From: Neobacillus cucumis
GTDB lineage: Bacteria > Bacillota > Bacilli > Bacillales > Cytobacillaceae
NCBI RefSeq assembly: GCF_002860255.1
Contig: NZ_PGVE01000058.1
Coordinates: forward strand, 1 to 58,994
Direction of reading: 5' to 3'
DNA: 58,994 nucleotides
Below are positions 32,839-40,668 of this stretch, in pieces. How positions within the stretch are numbered: position 1 is the stretch's first letter; each line of letters starts with the position of its first letter. Made by a program: the position numbers and the translations under genes. The notes under the pieces were generated by a model that worked only from the letters and a program-made list of their open reading frames with translations, ran no database searches and was not told the origin of the DNA.

Positions 32839-34251
32839 GTGAAAAAATATAGAATTTTGTCCTTTTTAATTTTATTTATTTTGATTTTATCCACTAAGAT
32901 GGACACCGTTTTTGCGGCAGCAGGAGATCGTGGTACGCCATATAATGCTTGGGAGAATCATAGATTTACATTCCAGCAATATTATGGTGATACCTCCAAG
33001 GTTGTAGAATTGAAATTATTACAAATGTATAAAGGTGAAGAAGCCAATTCGATAGTTGCCAGAGAAAATATGTTTAATGATGAACCAGCCGCGGATGAAG
33101 AATGGCTTTTAATGAAGTTTAACTTAAAATATGTATCGGGACCAGCAACAGAGTCTTTATACGCGAGCGATGTCATGTGGAGCGAAGATAGTTTTTTTAC
33201 AGCTAGCGGACAGAAGATTTCCCCTATTTCTTCAGCCTCATTCTCAGATCAACTCAGTGGTTTGGGAGAATATGATGTGGAGTTATATCCTGGTGGTCAA
33301 TCTGAAGTTTGGTACGGAATATTGGTTAAAAAGACAGTAGGTTACCCTTATATAAGAGTAGCAAATGGTTATAGCAGCTCTACTTATGAAACCATCTACA
33401 AATGGCTTAACACCAACCCAACTTACTACATGCAGCCAACCAATTTAAAGGCGGCTGCCACTTCATACACTAATGTTAATTTAAGTTGGACAGCAGGAAG
33501 TGGGGTTTCAGGATATGAGATCTATCGATCAACATCCAGCACTGGACCTTTTACAAAAGTAACTTCTACCACAAGTACTTCCTATAACAATACAGGTTTA
33601 ACTACAGGCACCACTTATTTCTATAAAGTTAGATCTTATCAAACCGGGACATCGACCGTTTATAGTAGTTTTACTCCAGTCGTTGCGGTGAAACCAACAC
33701 TTGCTATTCCATCTTCAGCTAAGGCCGTTTCATCGGCATATAATAGCATCAAGACAAGCTGGGGAGCAGTCAGTGGTGCAAGTGGTTATGAGGTCTATCG
33801 GGCAACATCCAGTACAGGTTCTTATTCACTTGTAGGTTCTACCACTGCTACCAGTCTGAATAACTCGGGGCTTACAACCAATAAACCATATTATTATAAA
33901 ATCAGAGCTTACCGAATGATTGGAACTAAGGAGGTTTATAGTAATTTTTCAGCAGTAGCATCTGCAAAACCGATACCATCTGTTCCAGCAAACTTTAAAG
34001 CAACTAGACTAACTACAACCAGCTTTAAGTTGACCTGGAGTTTTGTAGCAGGGGTAAATGGTTATGAACTTTATAGAGCCACATCTTATAGTGGAACTTA
34101 CACTCTATTAAAAAACACAACATCCCTTTATTACACCAATACTGGATTAATCATGGGGAAAACCTATTATTATAAACTAAGAGCCTATACAACTGTGGGC
34201 ACAACTAAAGTATATAGCGGTTGGAGCACGATTATTAGTGTAAGACCATAA
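32839..34251 (+). CDS. Secreted protein with three fibronectin type III domains
   Basis: 470 aa. Signal peptide (KKYRILSFLILFILILSTKMDTVFA), then an immunoglobulin-like DUF4352-type domain (about 28-195), then three FN3 domains of about 90 residues each (starting near 200, 292, 384). Each contains the SWTAGSGVSGYEIYRSTSSTG / TTYYYKVRAY type signature. Likely a cell-surface or extracellular binding protein. No anchor motif. GTG start, AAAGGGG site. REP solo unit with T-run 8 nt after the stop. Confidence 0.88.
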   Translation: MKKYRILSFLILFILILSTKMDTVFAAAGDRGTPYNAWENHRFTFQQYYGDTSKVVELKLLQMYKGEEANSIVARENMFNDEPAADEEWLLMKFNLKYVSGPATESLYASDVMWSEDSFFTASGQKISPISSASFSDQLSGLGEYDVELYPGGQSEVWYGILVKKTVGYPYIRVANGYSSSTYETIYKWLNTNPTYYMQPTNLKAAATSYTNVNLSWTAGSGVSGYEIYRSTSSTGPFTKVTSTTSTSYNNTGLTTGTTYFYKVRSYQTGTSTVYSSFTPVVAVKPTLAIPSSAKAVSSAYNSIKTSWGAVSGASGYEVYRATSSTGSYSLVGSTTATSLNNSGLTTNKPYYYKIRAYRMIGTKEVYSNFSAVASAKPIPSVPANFKATRLTTTSFKLTWSFVAGVNGYELYRATSYSGTYTLLKNTTSLYYTNTGLIMGKTYYYKLRAYTTVGTTKVYSGWSTIISVRP

Positions 34252-34258
34252 AATGAAG

Positions 34259-34291
34259 GAAGCATGGGGACGGTTCTCATGCTTCTTTTTT
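34259..34291. repeat. REP solo unit, terminator-like
   Basis: GAAGCAT-GGGGACGGTTCTC-ATGCTTC followed by TTTTTT. The word GAAGCAT and its complement flank one core. Confidence 0.85.
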
Positions 34292-34302
34292 GAAAATTAA
34301 CT

Positions 34303-34334
34303 AAAGCCCCTCTCCATGGAGAAGGGCTTTTTGT
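34303..34334 (+). terminator. Intrinsic terminator
   Basis: AAAGCCC-CTCTCC/GGAGA-AGGGCTTT stem followed by TTG TTG; second terminator after the FN3 gene. Confidence 0.8.
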
Positions 34335-34477
34335 TGTGTATCAGGGAAAGCGTTCATGGTGATTTATATCTTTCCCTTAAAAACAAAATAATATTCTTTC
34401 TTTGGTCAGGTTGAAAGAAATAATGATATTATGGGTGATATAGGAAGAAATGGAAGGGTATTAGGGGGGGAAGGGCC

Positions 34478-35038
34478 ATGAAGTTTGTCTTGATATTTGG
34501 ACCACAGGCTGTTGGTAAGATGACAGTAGGGCAGGAATTAGCGAAAATTACTGAGTTGAAATTATTCCATAATCACATGACCATTGAATTAGTAACCCCC
34601 TTTTTTGATTACGGTACGAAAGAGGGACAAAGACTAGTAAGTTTATTTCGCCAAGAAATATTTGAGTCCGTGGCGAAAAGCGATTTGTACGGTTTAATAT
34701 TCACTTATGTTTGGGCATTCGACCTTCAAGAAGATTGGGATTATATTGAACAAGTTTGTGAGATTTTTGAATCAAGGGGCGGCACCGTTTATTTTGTTGA
34801 ACTTGAGGCGGATTTGGGTGAACGGATTGAGCGGAATCGCAGCCCTCATCGGCTTGAGCATAAGCCCACCAAGAGGAATGTGGAGTGGTCCGAGGCAAAC
34901 TTGAAAAAATCAATGGAAAAGTATCGATTAAATTCATTGCCTGAAGAAATCACGAAGGGAAATTATTTGAAAATAAATAATACCAATTTAAGTGCAGTGG
35001 AAGTGGCGAACAGGATTAAAGAAAGATTTGAGTTATAG
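34478..35038 (+). CDS. P-loop NTPase, small kinase-like
   Basis: 186 aa. Walker A GPQAVGKMT at residues 8-16, then LFHNHMTIELVTPFFDYG. The C-terminal lid-like segment is RIERNRSPHRLEHKPTKRNVEWSEANL. Resembles AAA_33/shikimate-kinase-like proteins that phosphorylate small molecules; substrate unknown. Strong GGGGGGGAAGG site. Confidence 0.8.
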   Translation: MKFVLIFGPQAVGKMTVGQELAKITELKLFHNHMTIELVTPFFDYGTKEGQRLVSLFRQEIFESVAKSDLYGLIFTYVWAFDLQEDWDYIEQVCEIFESRGGTVYFVELEADLGERIERNRSPHRLEHKPTKRNVEWSEANLKKSMEKYRLNSLPEEITKGNYLKINNTNLSAVEVANRIKERFEL

Positions 35039-35057
35039 ATGAACCTTCCTATTGCTA

Positions 35058-35097
35058 AAAGAATAAGCAGAGAGTTATGTCTCTCTGCTTATTTCTA
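35058..35097. terminator. Bidirectional terminator
   Basis: AATAAGCAGAGAG-TTATGT-CTCTCTGCTTATT, 13-bp perfect stem, followed by TCTATT. Confidence 0.85.
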
Positions 35098-35150
35098 TTG
35101 TCAATTCCACAAACGTCAAGTCCTCATTTAAATCATCAAAAGTTAGGGGG

Positions 35151-35177
35151 GAAGCACGAGAACCGTCCCCATGCTTC
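35151..35177. repeat. REP solo unit abutting a stop codon
   Basis: GAAGCACGAGAACCGTCCCCATGCTTC; reverse orientation of the solo unit. Its last base is the first base of the stop codon of the S-4TM/LicD gene. Confidence 0.85.
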
Positions 35178-36910
35178 TATAGTTTTACTGCTTTTAAATG
35201 CTGAAGAATGGTGACATAGGTCTTGTTCGGTAGCATATAGTTGTCTCCATAACATTGTTGTAAGATATGGTGAGGTTCAGCAGGGCCTTGAAAGTGTGTG
35301 TCTTCAAAGGGCAATTCATTTATTCCGTTAAAGACTTTATTAGATTGATAATAAGGACCGGGACTCAGTGGTCTATAAAGATAACTAGGTGAATAGGAGA
35401 TCCATTCCTTATTTTTTGGGAGTTTGCTATAAAACGATTCTAAGTGTAAATAAAACTTTTTTAAAAAGTATAATTTGAATTTCCCTTTTCCAAGAATATC
35501 TAACTGAGTAAGCAGCTTATATGCAGGAAACATGATTAGAAGCCTATAGAGTTTGTCCACCCACAAAGATCGTAGTGCAAAATCAAATGTATAAACATCA
35601 ATGAAAAGGCCTTTGTGTTGAAAATTACTGCTTGCATTTGGTAATTTTTCAATTACCTCTGTTTGATTTAGTCTTATCCTGAATTTTGGAAGTACTGGTG
35701 AGTAATATGGGTCATGTTCAAAGCATTCAATGCTGTAATCGCTAGACAGGCACTCTTGGAGAATACGATAAAAATTCCCCCGGTCTCCGTATTTTATTCC
35801 AATATCTATGTCATCATCCCATGGTATAAAGCCTTGGCTGCGGACGCTTCCTAACAAGGTGCCTCCATCCATAATGTAGGGTAAGCCTTTTTCTTTACAT
35901 ATTTTATCTACTTCTTTCAGCATCTTTAGTAAAGGTCGATGTAAATCCTCCATCGTATAAGTGTCCTGAAAGTTTAAATTATAAACAGGGATTTCACTAG
36001 GAAGTTGCGGCTGCTTTATCATGCCTTTGCAAATGCTTTCTTTAAATTTGTAAAAAAACTCCTTATATTCGTTGTTTTCCCTTAACAGGTTTTTTCGAAT
36101 AATGATGGGAGTAATAATGTCATTTAAACGAGTTTGGAAAATCTTATCCTGTAACATTCTCAGATGAATGTCATCAATCGCTGCTGTAAATGCATCTTCT
36201 TTTATCAGGTTTAATAAATGCTGATATTCCCTTTGAATCGTTGTTGATTTGTATGTAACCTTAAAAATAATGGAGAAAATCGTAAAGGAAGGGATCAGCA
36301 CATCAAAGAAAACCTCCTCGAGATTATTCATTACAAAAATAATGATAAAAATAAGTAAGAACAGCGCACAACTAAAAATCAATAAAAGACGATTTAACTT
36401 TTTGTATAAAAAAGCAGCATAGGATATGTTATCGGCTTGGCAAACAACGGTATTAATTAAGTGATCGGATGTGAATTTTTCCCCATACCATACAGGATAT
36501 AATTCTGAATCCCTTTGTTTTTTGGCATACCTTTCAATTTCCTCTGGTCCCGGCAAATTTGACATATATTTGTTGGGTGGCAGATTAAAAACGTTACAAT
36601 CATATTGTTCACGGAGATAATTTGAAACCTCTTTTAATCGTTTAATTTTTTCCGATATGATTAAGGTTAAAAGATACACAAGCCCTGAAAGGATAACACT
36701 GCTCATTTTTTCACTGATGTATTTATCCAAGTGGATTAACTGGGTTAAGTTAAAGCCGGTTATGTTTGAAATAATAGAATAAATAATAGGAACAACCGCT
36801 AGGTAAATATTAAACCAATTAAATTTTCTTGCTTGATGATAACTATAGTCCCTGGCCCTGAGTAGTTTAATATTATCGTAATTTCTCGTTTGCTTTAAAA
36901 TGTCCATCAT
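35177..36910 (-). CDS. S-4TM pore-forming-type domain fused to LicD nucleotidyltransferase
   Basis: 577 aa. Residues 1-300 carry four membrane helices (about 34-52, 70-86, 174-193, 200-217). Between them, SNYLREQYDCNVFNLPPNKY, LYPVWYGEKF and VVCQADNISY match what I recall of the S-4TM (SLATT-like) putative pore-forming effector family. Residues 320-577 are a LicD-type nucleotidyltransferase with intact core GGTLLGSVRSQGFIPWDDDIDIGI (349-372; acidic triad 365-367 and 369). LicD enzymes transfer phosphocholine or similar groups to glycans. S-4TM proteins are predicted effectors of nucleotide-centred conflict systems. The fusion suggests a self-contained sensor/enzyme-effector, or a membrane-tethered surface-modifying enzyme. 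REP units flank both ends. Confidence 0.82.
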   Translation of the reverse strand: MMDILKQTRNYDNIKLLRARDYSYHQARKFNWFNIYLAVVPIIYSIISNITGFNLTQLIHLDKYISEKMSSVILSGLVYLLTLIISEKIKRLKEVSNYLREQYDCNVFNLPPNKYMSNLPGPEEIERYAKKQRDSELYPVWYGEKFTSDHLINTVVCQADNISYAAFLYKKLNRLLLIFSCALFLLIFIIIFVMNNLEEVFFDVLIPSFTIFSIIFKVTYKSTTIQREYQHLLNLIKEDAFTAAIDDIHLRMLQDKIFQTRLNDIITPIIIRKNLLRENNEYKEFFYKFKESICKGMIKQPQLPSEIPVYNLNFQDTYTMEDLHRPLLKMLKEVDKICKEKGLPYIMDGGTLLGSVRSQGFIPWDDDIDIGIKYGDRGNFYRILQECLSSDYSIECFEHDPYYSPVLPKFRIRLNQTEVIEKLPNASSNFQHKGLFIDVYTFDFALRSLWVDKLYRLLIMFPAYKLLTQLDILGKGKFKLYFLKKFYLHLESFYSKLPKNKEWISYSPSYLYRPLSPGPYYQSNKVFNGINELPFEDTHFQGPAEPHHILQQCYGDNYMLPNKTYVTILQHLKAVKL

Positions 36911-36929
36911 AATTCCTCTCTAGTCGAAT

Positions 36930-36979
36930 TCATGGGGACGGTTCTCATGCTTCTAAAGCATGAGAACCGTCCCTATGAT
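36930..36979. repeat. REP hairpin 7 (full)
   Basis: TCATGGGGACGGTTCTCATGCTT-CTA-AAGCATGAGAACCGTCCCTATGA, 20 nt upstream of the S-4TM/LicD start. Confidence 0.93.
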
Positions 36980-37165
36980 TATAGTCTTTTTACTCATTTT
37001 AATGTTAAAATAATACATATTATAATGCTATATATTTATTTATTACATAGTATTAGCCTGTGAATGAGTTAGTAAAAAGAAGCGAAATTTAGTTAACTGA
37101 GAGATATCCTGATTAAGCAACTACTTATAATTCCGTTACTGAAGTAGAAGTAAGTAAATAGAAAA

Positions 37166-37227
37166 GCAAAGGGACGGTTCTCGCGCTCGGAAGCACGAGA
37201 ACCGTCCCCATGCTTACCCATGCTTAC
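37166..37227. repeat. REP hairpin 8 (full) with 10-bp tandem tail
   Basis: GCAAAGGGACGGTTCTCGCGCT ... AGCACGAGAACCGTCCCCATGC. The inner word differs here (CG.GCT/AGC.CG). Tail CCATGCTTAC occurs twice in tandem (37208-37217, 37218-37227) and contains the stop codon of the MFS gene. Confidence 0.9.
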
Positions 37228-38720
37228 GTTTCCGCTGTTCTCTGTTGTACCTTAACTGCTTTGGAATCTTTTTCGGATGCTTGTGTTACCTTCTTGATAA
37301 ACAGGGAAAGCAGTAATCCAATGATGCCAATCCCAATAATGACTAGGTAAGCGTCATTGATTCCTTGTATGGTAGCTTCTTTTACCATCTGTGCCTGGGT
37401 CCAACCCTTAGCAGCGGCGGAAGGAATCATATCGGTTACATGTGATTTCGTCCGGTCCGACATAACGGTGACGAGAAGCGAAGTTCCTACGGCACCAGCC
37501 ACTTGCCGGATGGTATTGCTTATGGCGGTTCCATGTGCATTTAAACTTTGTGGCAGTTGATTTAAACCCGCTGTCTGTAGTGGCATCATCATCAAGGCCA
37601 TTCCAATCCGGCGTCCTGTTGACATAAGAACCAAATACATATAACTTGTCGAGTCCGTCAGGTTGGTAAAGCCCAACGTTGTGGCAATCGTAATAATCAT
37701 TCCGATTACAGCCAGCCATTTCGCGCCAAAGCGATCGAACAGTTTGCCGGTAACTGGCATAAGGAATCCCATGATTAGCGCACCCGGTAGAAGGAGAAGA
37801 CCGGACTCTATAGCTGTATACCCACGGATATTCTGAAGGTAAAGCGGAAGCAGCATCATATCTGCATACATGACCATGGTCACCGCGATATTGATAATGG
37901 TCGTTAGAGAGAACATATTATACTTGAATGCCCGTAGGTCAAGGAGTGGATTTTGCGACTTCAGCGCCCTCCATGAGAAGAGTGCAAGAGCCAAGACACC
38001 CACTGTAATCGTGCTTATTACTTCCATATCTGACCATCCAAGGCTTCCAGCCCGACTGAAACCATAAAGTAAGGTGCCGAAACCAATGGTAGAGAGGATC
38101 ACACTAAGAATATCGAGTTTTGACTTGATTCGGTCGTTAACATTTCGGAGATAAATAAAACCTAGAATAATAACAATGACGGCAAAGGGAATCATCCCGT
38201 AAAACATCGTTTCCCATTTGTAGTTTTCAATAATATAGCCGGCAATGGTAGGCCCAATGGCTGGAGCGAAAATGATCGCAAGTCCGACCATCCCCATGGC
38301 CGCCCCTCTTTTATTAGGAGGAAAGATGGTCAGAATGACATGGGTTAGCAGCGGCATAATAATTCCTGCACCAGCGGCTTGAATCATGCGTCCGGTTAAT
38401 AATAAAGGAAAGCCCGTGGCCATCGCAGAAACGATCGTCCCTGCTAGAAAAATAAACATGGAAGCTTGAAAGAGCTCACGTGTGGTAAATCGCTGCATTA
38501 AGTAGGCAGTGATCGGAATCAGGACCCCGTTTACGAGCATGTAGCCTGTTGTTAACCACTGTGCGGTTGCAGCTGTGATTTTGAATTCAACCATTAGCTC
38601 AGGAGTAGCGACGCTCATGAGTGTTTGGTTTAAGGTGGCAATAAAGGCACCTAAAATCATAATGAACATAACAGGTCCTTTTTTTATCGAATTTGTGACA
38701 TCTTTATGATGATTATTCAA
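37224..38720 (-). CDS. MFS drug transporter, DHA2 (EmrB/QacA) family
   Basis: 498 aa from TTG 38720 (AAGGATAGGG 5-6 nt upstream; frame open to 38783). Fourteen membrane helices. Motif ATLNQTLMSVATPELM and TGYMLVNGVLIPITAYLMQRF are DHA2 signatures; motif C region GLAIIFAPAIGPTIAGYI present. Proton-driven multidrug exporter. Divergent from a TetR regulator that probably represses it. Stop codon lies in the tandem tail of a REP. Confidence 0.93.
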   Translation of the reverse strand: MNNHHKDVTNSIKKGPVMFIMILGAFIATLNQTLMSVATPELMVEFKITAATAQWLTTGYMLVNGVLIPITAYLMQRFTTRELFQASMFIFLAGTIVSAMATGFPLLLTGRMIQAAGAGIIMPLLTHVILTIFPPNKRGAAMGMVGLAIIFAPAIGPTIAGYIIENYKWETMFYGMIPFAVIVIILGFIYLRNVNDRIKSKLDILSVILSTIGFGTLLYGFSRAGSLGWSDMEVISTITVGVLALALFSWRALKSQNPLLDLRAFKYNMFSLTTIINIAVTMVMYADMMLLPLYLQNIRGYTAIESGLLLLPGALIMGFLMPVTGKLFDRFGAKWLAVIGMIITIATTLGFTNLTDSTSYMYLVLMSTGRRIGMALMMMPLQTAGLNQLPQSLNAHGTAISNTIRQVAGAVGTSLLVTVMSDRTKSHVTDMIPSAAAKGWTQAQMVKEATIQGINDAYLVIIGIGIIGLLLSLFIKKVTQASEKDSKAVKVQQRTAET

Positions 38721-38787
38721 ATTTACCCTATCCTTTCTTAGTTGATTATAGACTTTTTTTACAAAGTGTTTAATAATTAACAATGTA

Positions 38788-38845
38788 TAAATTACATTAG
38801 AAAACGGATATTGGCAATCGTCAATTTTTTTAAAAGTGTAATTTA
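38788..38845. promoter_or_regulatory. Candidate TetR operator inverted repeats
   Basis: TAAATTACA (38788-38796) and TGTAATTTA (38837-38845) are exact complements 40 bp apart in the MFS-TetR intergenic region; AGTGTAAATTTAT recurs near 38904. Possible binding sites of the adjacent regulator. Confidence 0.35.
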
Positions 38846-38941
38846 GTTATCATTTTTTACGTGTTTTGTCTTAAATGTTGAAGATGATAGACAGAAATAA
38901 AAAAAGTGTAAATTTATTAAATAGAAGGGTGAGTAGCAGGG

Positions 38942-39553
38942 ATGGACCATTCAAAATCACGTGTAGATCCGCGGATCCTTCGGACACGCCAATTAATCAA
39001 GGATGCCTTAATCGATTTACTGCAGGAGATGGACATGAATAAAATCACGGTGAATCGGATTGCGGAACGTGCAACCATTAACCGTGTCACATTTTATTTG
39101 CATTATGATGATATACAAGACATGATGGAGAAAATGGCACAGGAAATGGCCGAGGATATTGAGGGGATCATCACGAGGACCAAAACAACCCAAGATTCCG
39201 GTGAGGATATAGCTTGGTTGAATCTTGTCGCCCTGCTTGAATATATTGCTGAGAATGCCAAATTCTATAAAGTTGTACTTGGTACGAGACGAACTCCAGT
39301 CTTTACGGAGCGTTTGTTAACGATCCTTACAAAAAGGATCACAGAGAGTATAGAAAATAACCCCAAGCTTGTTAAGAAGGGCATTCAAAACGAAATCGTC
39401 ATCTGGTACAGCTCCTCAGCCCTAATCGGCACCATCGTCGCATGGTTACGTAAAGACATGCCATACACACCCCAATACCTAGCCAAACAGATGTACACGC
39501 TCTTTCAAATAAATGGGAATCACGGGGACGGTTCTCATGCTTCCGAAGCATGA
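38942..39553 (+). CDS. TetR family regulator with REP-encoded C-terminus
   Basis: 203 aa. N-terminal TetR helix-turn-helix (RTRQLIKDALIDLLQEMDMNKITVNRIAERATINRVTFYLHYDD) and a TetR_C-type ligand domain. The last residues NHGDGSHASEA come from REP 9, whose TGA ends the gene, the same tail as in the VanZ protein. Divergent MFS exporter is the probable target. Confidence 0.9.
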   Translation: MDHSKSRVDPRILRTRQLIKDALIDLLQEMDMNKITVNRIAERATINRVTFYLHYDDIQDMMEKMAQEMAEDIEGIITRTKTTQDSGEDIAWLNLVALLEYIAENAKFYKVVLGTRRTPVFTERLLTILTKRITESIENNPKLVKKGIQNEIVIWYSSSALIGTIVAWLRKDMPYTPQYLAKQMYTLFQINGNHGDGSHASEA

Positions 39554-39570
39554 GAACCGTCCCTTTGATT
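39518..39570. repeat. REP hairpin 9 (full), inside the TetR gene 3' end
   Basis: AATCACGGGGACGGTTCTCATGCTT-CCG-AAGCATGAGAACC...CCCTTTGATT; tail continues ACCTTTGAAT, an imperfect repeat of CCCTTTGATT. Confidence 0.93.
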
Positions 39571-39673
39571 ACCTTTGAATACCCTTGGTTATGTGAAAAA
39601 GCATAGAAACCTGATATTATTAGTGCAAGAGTTTGGTTAGGTTTGAAATATAAGTTGAAAGGAATCTGATTAC

Positions 39674-40198
39674 ATGCGATTGCAAGGAAAGAAAGTTATT
39701 AGCTTAGTTCATCATGAATTTGAAGATCTAGAACTTTGGTATCCGATTCTAAGGCTTCGGGAAGAGGGGGCTGTGGTCCATCTTGCAGGGGAGAGGGCAC
39801 ATGAAAAATATGTAGGCAAGTATGGGGTGCCGGCGGAATCTGATTGTGCTTATAGCGATGTGAATGCGGTGGATTATGATGCCATTCTAGTTCCAGGAGG
39901 ATGGGCTCCGGATAAAATCCGGCGCTTTCCGGAAGTTCTTTCTCTTATTCAGGAAATGGACGCAAGCGAAAAGCCCATTGGCCAGATTTGTCATGCCGGC
40001 TGGGTGTTGATTTCTGCTAAAATCCTAAAGGGGAAAAAGGTTACGAGTACGCCTGGTATCCGCGATGATATGGAAAATGCAGGAGCTGTTTGGTATGACG
40101 AGCCCGTCGTGACCGATGGACACCTGGTTTCAAGCCGTCGTCCCCCCGATCTGCCTGACTATCTGCGGGAATTTATTAAAGTATTGGAACAGAAGTAG
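39674..40198 (+). CDS. DJ-1/PfpI family type 1 glutamine amidotransferase-like protein
   Basis: 174 aa. The nucleophile elbow GQICHAGWVL holds the conserved Cys. VDYDAILVPGGWAPDKIRRFPEVL and KVTSTPGIRDDMENAGA are typical of the YraA/YfkM/PfpI subgroup of deglycase or stress proteases. Conserved Glu in HHEFEDLE. Single gene. Confidence 0.92.
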   Translation: MRLQGKKVISLVHHEFEDLELWYPILRLREEGAVVHLAGERAHEKYVGKYGVPAESDCAYSDVNAVDYDAILVPGGWAPDKIRRFPEVLSLIQEMDASEKPIGQICHAGWVLISAKILKGKKVTSTPGIRDDMENAGAVWYDEPVVTDGHLVSSRRPPDLPDYLREFIKVLEQK

Positions 40199-40405
40199 TT
40201 ATTGGAAGGAGCTTAACTTGTGTTAGGCTCCTCTAGTAATTTTACCTATTAATTTGTACTCCTCTTAGCGCAAATTCAATGTCCTTTTCATCTTTTTTTG
40301 AAGCAAATATTTGAGATTCATTACTAGTTTCCTAATTTATCAGGCATCATGGGTTTATTTTAATCGACTTTTGGACAAAATTGCGGCTAGGGAGGAGAAT
40401 GCAAA

Positions 40406-40606
40406 ATGATGACTAGAAAAGAATATTTAGAAGCCATTACGTTTGTCACGGAAGAAGAGGAACGATATAAACGATTAGTTCGTTTAGTTTCAAAGAGGGT
40501 TAACAGAGATTTAACGGGAAAAGAAATTAAATATATTCACTGGATGGCTGGAATCGACACAGAAGCGTTCGAGGTATTTGAAAAAATATTCGAAGATATA
40601 GGATAA
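40406..40606 (+). CDS. Small hypothetical protein
   Basis: 66 aa, charged, all-helical (MTRKEYLEAITFVTEEEERYKRLVRLVSKRVNRDLTGKEIKYIHWM). GGGAGGAG site before ATG-ATG. Stop followed after 9 nt by REP 10. Family not recognised. Confidence 0.65.
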   Translation: MMTRKEYLEAITFVTEEEERYKRLVRLVSKRVNRDLTGKEIKYIHWMAGIDTEAFEVFEKIFEDIG

Positions 40607-40667
40607 ACAGAGTAAACAGAGGGACGGTTCTCATGCTTCCGTAAGCATGAGAACCGTCCCTTTGATT
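40601..40667. repeat. REP hairpin 10 (full) with 9-bp tandem head
   Basis: TAAACAGAG is duplicated in tandem before GGGACGGTTCTCATGCTT-CCGT-AAGCATGAGAACCGTCCCTTTGATTC. The first copy includes the stop codon of the 66-aa gene; the right end reaches the stop codon of the YhgE/Pip gene. Confidence 0.9.
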
Positions 40668-40668
40668 C

